Below are positions 60,974 to 64,000 of a stretch of DNA of 64,000 nt, in pieces. The notes beneath the pieces were generated by a model. It had not been told where the DNA came from. It did not search any database and saw nothing but the letters and a program-made list of their open reading frames with translations. Source of the DNA: Nitrospira sp. (GTDB taxonomy: Bacteria > Nitrospirota > Nitrospiria > Nitrospirales > Nitrospiraceae); NCBI GenBank assembly GCA_030123625.1, contig CP126121.1, forward strand, positions 3,822,179 through 3,886,178, read 5' to 3'. Both the position numbers and the translations under genes were made by a program. Numbering within the stretch: the first letter of the stretch is position 1; each line of letters begins with the position of its first letter.

Positions 60974-63400
60974 ATGTTCGAACGATTCACGGACAAAGGT
61001 CGAAAAATCATTATCCTCGCGCGCGAGGAGGCCGAGCGGCATCAGAACGACTATCTGGGGACTGAACATCTCGTCTTGGCCATACTTCGTGAGTCCGACG
61101 GCATTGCTCTCATGATTCTGAAAAAGATGGGACTTTCTACGGAGCAGATCAGGTTGGAAATTGAGCGAAATCTGCCCGGTGGGGGGACCACTATGACATT
61201 TGGAGAGATTCCCTTCAGCCCCCGCGTGAAGAAGGTTATTGAATACGGAGTCGAAGAAGCCCGTCTGCTAGGCCACAATCACATCGGCAGTGAGCATCTT
61301 CTCCTCGGCCTCCTTCGTGAAGAAGAAGGGATAGGCGGAAAAATCCTCCGCAGTCTGGGTGCGAATCTGTTGACTGCACGGCAGTTAACAGTGACGTTTC
61401 TACGGAAGTCCGCTCCCCGAGAACGGGATCGGAAGAGTAATACTCCGGCTCTCGATGAATTCGGACGTGATTTGACCCAGCTGGCCCAAGAAGGTCAACT
61501 GGATCCGGTGATCGGTAGAGCAGATGAGATTGAGCGTGTCTTGCAAATTCTCAGTCGCAGAAGCAAGAACAATCCTGTGCTGATCGGCGAATCCGGTGTT
61601 GGGAAAACCGCCATCGTCGAAGGACTTGCACAACGGATCGTCCAATCTGAAGTTCCTGACAATCTGCTCTCTCGTCGGGTCATCGCCTTGGATCTAGGGT
61701 CTCTTGTCGCCGGTACCAAATACCGTGGACAGTTTGAAGAGCGCCTCAAGGTCGTGATGAAAGAAATTGTCCAGGCCGGCAATATCATCATTTTCATTGA
61801 TGAGCTGCATACACTGGTTGGAGCCGGAGCTGCAGAGGGATCCATCGACGCTTCCAATATGTTGAAGCCGGCTTTGTCGCGCGGCGAGATCCAATGCATT
61901 GGGGCCACCACGCTGGATGAGTACCGGAAGCATATTGAAAAAGACGGCGCGTTGAAACGGCGGTTCCAACCGATCCACGTTCAGCCGCCCAATCTTGATG
62001 AAACTGTCCGCATCATCCAAGGGCTTCGAGATCGATACGAGGAACATCACGGAGTGGAAATCACGGAAGACGCCATTATTGAGGCTGTCAAGTTGTCCGA
62101 TCGCTACATCACCGACCGGTTTCTCCCGGACAAGGCGATCGACTTGATCGATGAAACCGGGTCGCGGGCGAAGCTCCAGACCTATGCACTCCCCTCGGAA
62201 TTGAAAGCGATGGAGCAAGAGCTGAAGAAGGTGTCGCGAGAGAAAGAACTGTCAATATCCATGCAGAATTTCGAGGAAGCCGTACGGCACCGTGAGGAAG
62301 AAGAGCGCCTGCGTAAGTTGCTCGACGAATCCAAGCGAGAATGGAAAAAGAATCAAGAAAAAAACAAGCCCGTGATCGGTAAGGAGGATGTCGCCTACGT
62401 TGTGTCCAAAATGACCGGTATTCCGCTCTTTAAGCTGGAAGAAGAAGAGTCCAACAAGCTCTTGCGCATGGAAGAGTTTCTCCATAAACGAGTGGTCGGT
62501 CAAAATGAGGCGATTTCCGCGGTCGCTCGCGCCATCCGACGATCTCGCGCCGGTTTGAAGGAAGCTCGGAAACCGATCGGCTCCTTCATTTTCTTAGGAC
62601 CGACGGGTGTAGGTAAGACGGAACTGGCCAGGACATTGGCTGAGTTTCTGTTCAACAGCGAAGATGCGCTGATCCGTGTCGATATGTCCGAATATCAGGA
62701 AAAGTTTACCAGTTCTCGGCTCTTTGGAGCCCCTCCAGGCTATGTGGGGTATGAAGAAGGTGGACAGTTGACCGAAAAGGTACGCCGTCGGCCTTATTCC
62801 GTCGTATTGTTCGATGAAATTGAGAAGGCTCATCCGGATGTGTTCAATGTCCTGCTTCAAGTATTAGATGACGGAGTGTTGACAGATAGTCTCGGACGAA
62901 AGGTTGATTTCAAGAATACGGTCGTCATTATGACGTCTAATATCGGAACGAAAATGATTCAGAAGGGTGTTTCCCTTGGTTTTCAGAGCACGGAAAGCGA
63001 AGCGGCACGTCGGAAGAAGGAAGAAGTGCTTGGAGAACTTCGGAAATCATTCAGTCCCGAATTTCTCAATCGGATCGATGAAATCGTGATTTTCCATCAA
63101 TTGGAAAAAGAACAGCTCTATAGCATCCTGGATATCTTGCTCCGTGAGTTGAACCTCCGCCTATTGGATAAAGGGATTGAAATTGAGGTCGATGACGAAG
63201 TCAAGCAATGGCTCATCAAAGAGGGCTATGAGCCGTTGTACGGAGCGAGGCCCATGCGGCGGGCTATCCAGCGTGCCATCGGTGACCCGCTATCCGATGA
63301 GCTGATTAGAGGGCGTTTCAAAGAAAGCCGCAAGGTGAAAGTAGTTCTGCGGGATGGAGCTCCGACCTTCATCGAGCAGGAGGCATTGGCGGGAGTATAG
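60974..63400 (+). CDS. clpC: ATP-dependent Clp protease ATPase subunit ClpC
   Basis: ClpC unfolds proteins and feeds them to ClpP. The 808-residue product opens [20 protein letters not shown] and carries the double Clp-N domain ([32 protein letters not shown]), AAA1 ([13 protein letters not shown]), a UVR-containing coiled-coil middle ([20 protein letters not shown]), AAA2 ([19 protein letters not shown]) and the C-terminal domain. All nucleotide motifs are intact. AGGAGG precedes the ATG. clpP is not in the window; tsaD follows after a terminator. Confidence 0.96.
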   Translation: MFERFTDKGRKIIILAREEAERHQNDYLGTEHLVLAILRESDGIALMILKKMGLSTEQIRLEIERNLPGGGTTMTFGEIPFSPRVKKVIEYGVEEARLLGHNHIGSEHLLLGLLREEEGIGGKILRSLGANLLTARQLTVTFLRKSAPRERDRKSNTPALDEFGRDLTQLAQEGQLDPVIGRADEIERVLQILSRRSKNNPVLIGESGVGKTAIVEGLAQRIVQSEVPDNLLSRRVIALDLGSLVAGTKYRGQFEERLKVVMKEIVQAGNIIIFIDELHTLVGAGAAEGSIDASNMLKPALSRGEIQCIGATTLDEYRKHIEKDGALKRRFQPIHVQPPNLDETVRIIQGLRDRYEEHHGVEITEDAIIEAVKLSDRYITDRFLPDKAIDLIDETGSRAKLQTYALPSELKAMEQELKKVSREKELSISMQNFEEAVRHREEEERLRKLLDESKREWKKNQEKNKPVIGKEDVAYVVSKMTGIPLFKLEEEESNKLLRMEEFLHKRVVGQNEAISAVARAIRRSRAGLKEARKPIGSFIFLGPTGVGKTELARTLAEFLFNSEDALIRVDMSEYQEKFTSSRLFGAPPGYVGYEEGGQLTEKVRRRPYSVVLFDEIEKAHPDVFNVLLQVLDDGVLTDSLGRKVDFKNTVVIMTSNIGTKMIQKGVSLGFQSTESEAARRKKEEVLGELRKSFSPEFLNRIDEIVIFHQLEKEQLYSILDILLRELNLRLLDKGIEIEVDDEVKQWLIKEGYEPLYGARPMRRAIQRAIGDPLSDELIRGRFKESRKVKVVLRDGAPTFIEQEALAGV

Positions 63401-63441
63401 TGCCTTTGGTGATCTTGAGATTCCCATAACAAACATTAGCG

Positions 63442-63472
63442 GCCTCTGTGGCTGATCGCTGCAGGGGCTGTT
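63442..63472 (+). terminator. Terminator of clpC
   Basis: GCCTCTG (63442-63448) pairs with CAGGGGC (63462-63468), one G-U wobble, with further pairing outward, followed on the plus strand by a T-rich run (TGTTTTGTTGTT). It sits 42 bases past the clpC stop and 36 bases before the tsaD start, so tsaD probably has its own promoter or relies on read-through. Confidence 0.7.
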
Positions 63473-63507
63473 TTGTTGTTCAATGCCTGTGGGTCCATCG
63501 TAACGGA

Positions 63508-64000
63508 ATGTGCTCTCACTCCAATCGGCCAGAATTTCAGCCTGAGGTTCGATGGCGTCCGGGCCCGGTTCTTGGCATCGAATCTTCATGCGATGAAACG
63601 GCTGCAGCCGTACTCAGTCGTGAAGGAAAGGTGCTTTCCAACATAGTGTCTTCGCAAGTGGCAGTCCATAAAAAATTCGGCGGCGTCGTCCCAGAATTAG
63701 CCGCACGAGCTCACCTTGAAACAATCGACATGGTCGTCAGAGAAGCCTTGGCGACTGCCCAAATCCCAAAAAATACTCTAGGTGCGGTGGCCGTCACTCA
63801 CGGACCTGGATTGGCTGGAGCCCTTTTGGTGGGAGTGAATTACGCAAAAGCCTTGAGCTACGGATTGGGCATTCCGATTATTGGCGTCAATCACCTGCAG
63901 GGCCATATCGCTTCTGCATGGCTCACCGACCAGATATTCCCACTATCGTGCATTGTGCTGGTTGTGTCGGGCGGTCATACTCACCTCTATCGCCATGAAA
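63508..64000 (+). CDS. tsaD: tRNA t6A synthase TsaD, N-terminal part (3' end outside window)
   Basis: TsaD transfers threonylcarbamoyl to A37 of tRNA, with TsaB and TsaE. Only the first 164 residues are in the window. Visible: LGIESSCDETAAAVL, FGGVVPELAARAHLETI, THGPGLAGALLVGVNYAKAL, and the metal-binding HLQGHIASAWL region (two His), then VVSGGHTHL. All are intact. ATG 63508 gives a short ~20-residue polar lead before the conserved GIESS, which is longer than usual, so translation may start slightly further in. Confidence 0.93.
   Translation, partial: MCSHSNRPEFQPEVRWRPGPVLGIESSCDETAAAVLSREGKVLSNIVSSQVAVHKKFGGVVPELAARAHLETIDMVVREALATAQIPKNTLGAVAVTHGPGLAGALLVGVNYAKALSYGLGIPIIGVNHLQGHIASAWLTDQIFPLSCIVLVVSGGHTHLYRHE

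Overview
The window reads as one contiguous bacterial chromosome segment with no sequence break visible. Gene content points to a Gram-negative chemolithotroph, most likely Nitrospirota of the Nitrospira type: a copper nitrite reductase beside a secreted truncated haemoglobin and a monohaem cytochrome c, a second similar cytochrome, two tandem DUF507 genes, an Mrp carrier followed by a Rieske ferredoxin, many small lipoproteins, and numerous HD-GYP/HDOD/NtrC-type signalling genes. The taxon is inferred from gene content; no rRNA or other phylogenetic marker was tested.

Layout. 1-5.3 kb: the end of recN, then a signalling block (HD-GYP response regulator, sigma-54 response regulator, GAF histidine kinase). 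5.6-8.4 kb: a secreted copper-monooxygenase-like protein, a SnoaL-like protein and a PP2C phosphatase. 8.6-11.5 kb: a plus-strand run of small housekeeping genes (cyclophilin-like, two DUF507, TPR lipoprotein, Bcp peroxiredoxin, secreted HAD-like protein). 11.5-13.5 kb is a gene graveyard: the tail of a type I restriction specificity subunit, a broken coiled-coil membrane protein joined to it by an ATGA overlap, and a frameshifted copy of the end of the neighbouring HD-GYP gene, next to a small intact zinc-ribbon gene. 13.6-16.9 kb: that HD-GYP gene, a TPR lipoprotein and a sigma-54 activator with a degenerate receiver.

17.2-19.4 kb holds the nitrite/NO cluster (nirK, globin, cytochrome c) with two striking hairpins inside it. 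19.6-32 kb is mostly metabolism: queG, an orphan DGQHR-domain gene, thiE overlapping bioD, an SDR, putA, mrp, a Rieske protein and lipA. 32-32.5 kb has a decayed toxin-antitoxin pair. 32.5-46 kb: methyltransferase, pgm, a large AsmA protein, an M24 peptidase, an archease remnant, sthA with an HDOD gene, a cupin, a second cytochrome c and transketolase. 46-58 kb: lipoproteins, an Rrf2/TauE pair, radA, tsaB, rimI, tatC, a propeller protein, a cyclophilin, a glycosyltransferase and an FAD reductase. 58.4-64 kb: nadK and clpC separated by an insertion sequence with unusually long target duplications, then the start of tsaD.

Functional themes are periplasmic copper and haem redox chemistry, redox balancing (SthA, the FAD reductase, NAD kinase, PutA), c-di-GMP and sigma-54 signalling, and universal tRNA modification (TsaB, TsaD, QueG). 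The decayed genes cluster in three places (11.7-13.2, 32.2-32.5 and 39.9-40.1 kb), which marks old integration or deletion sites.
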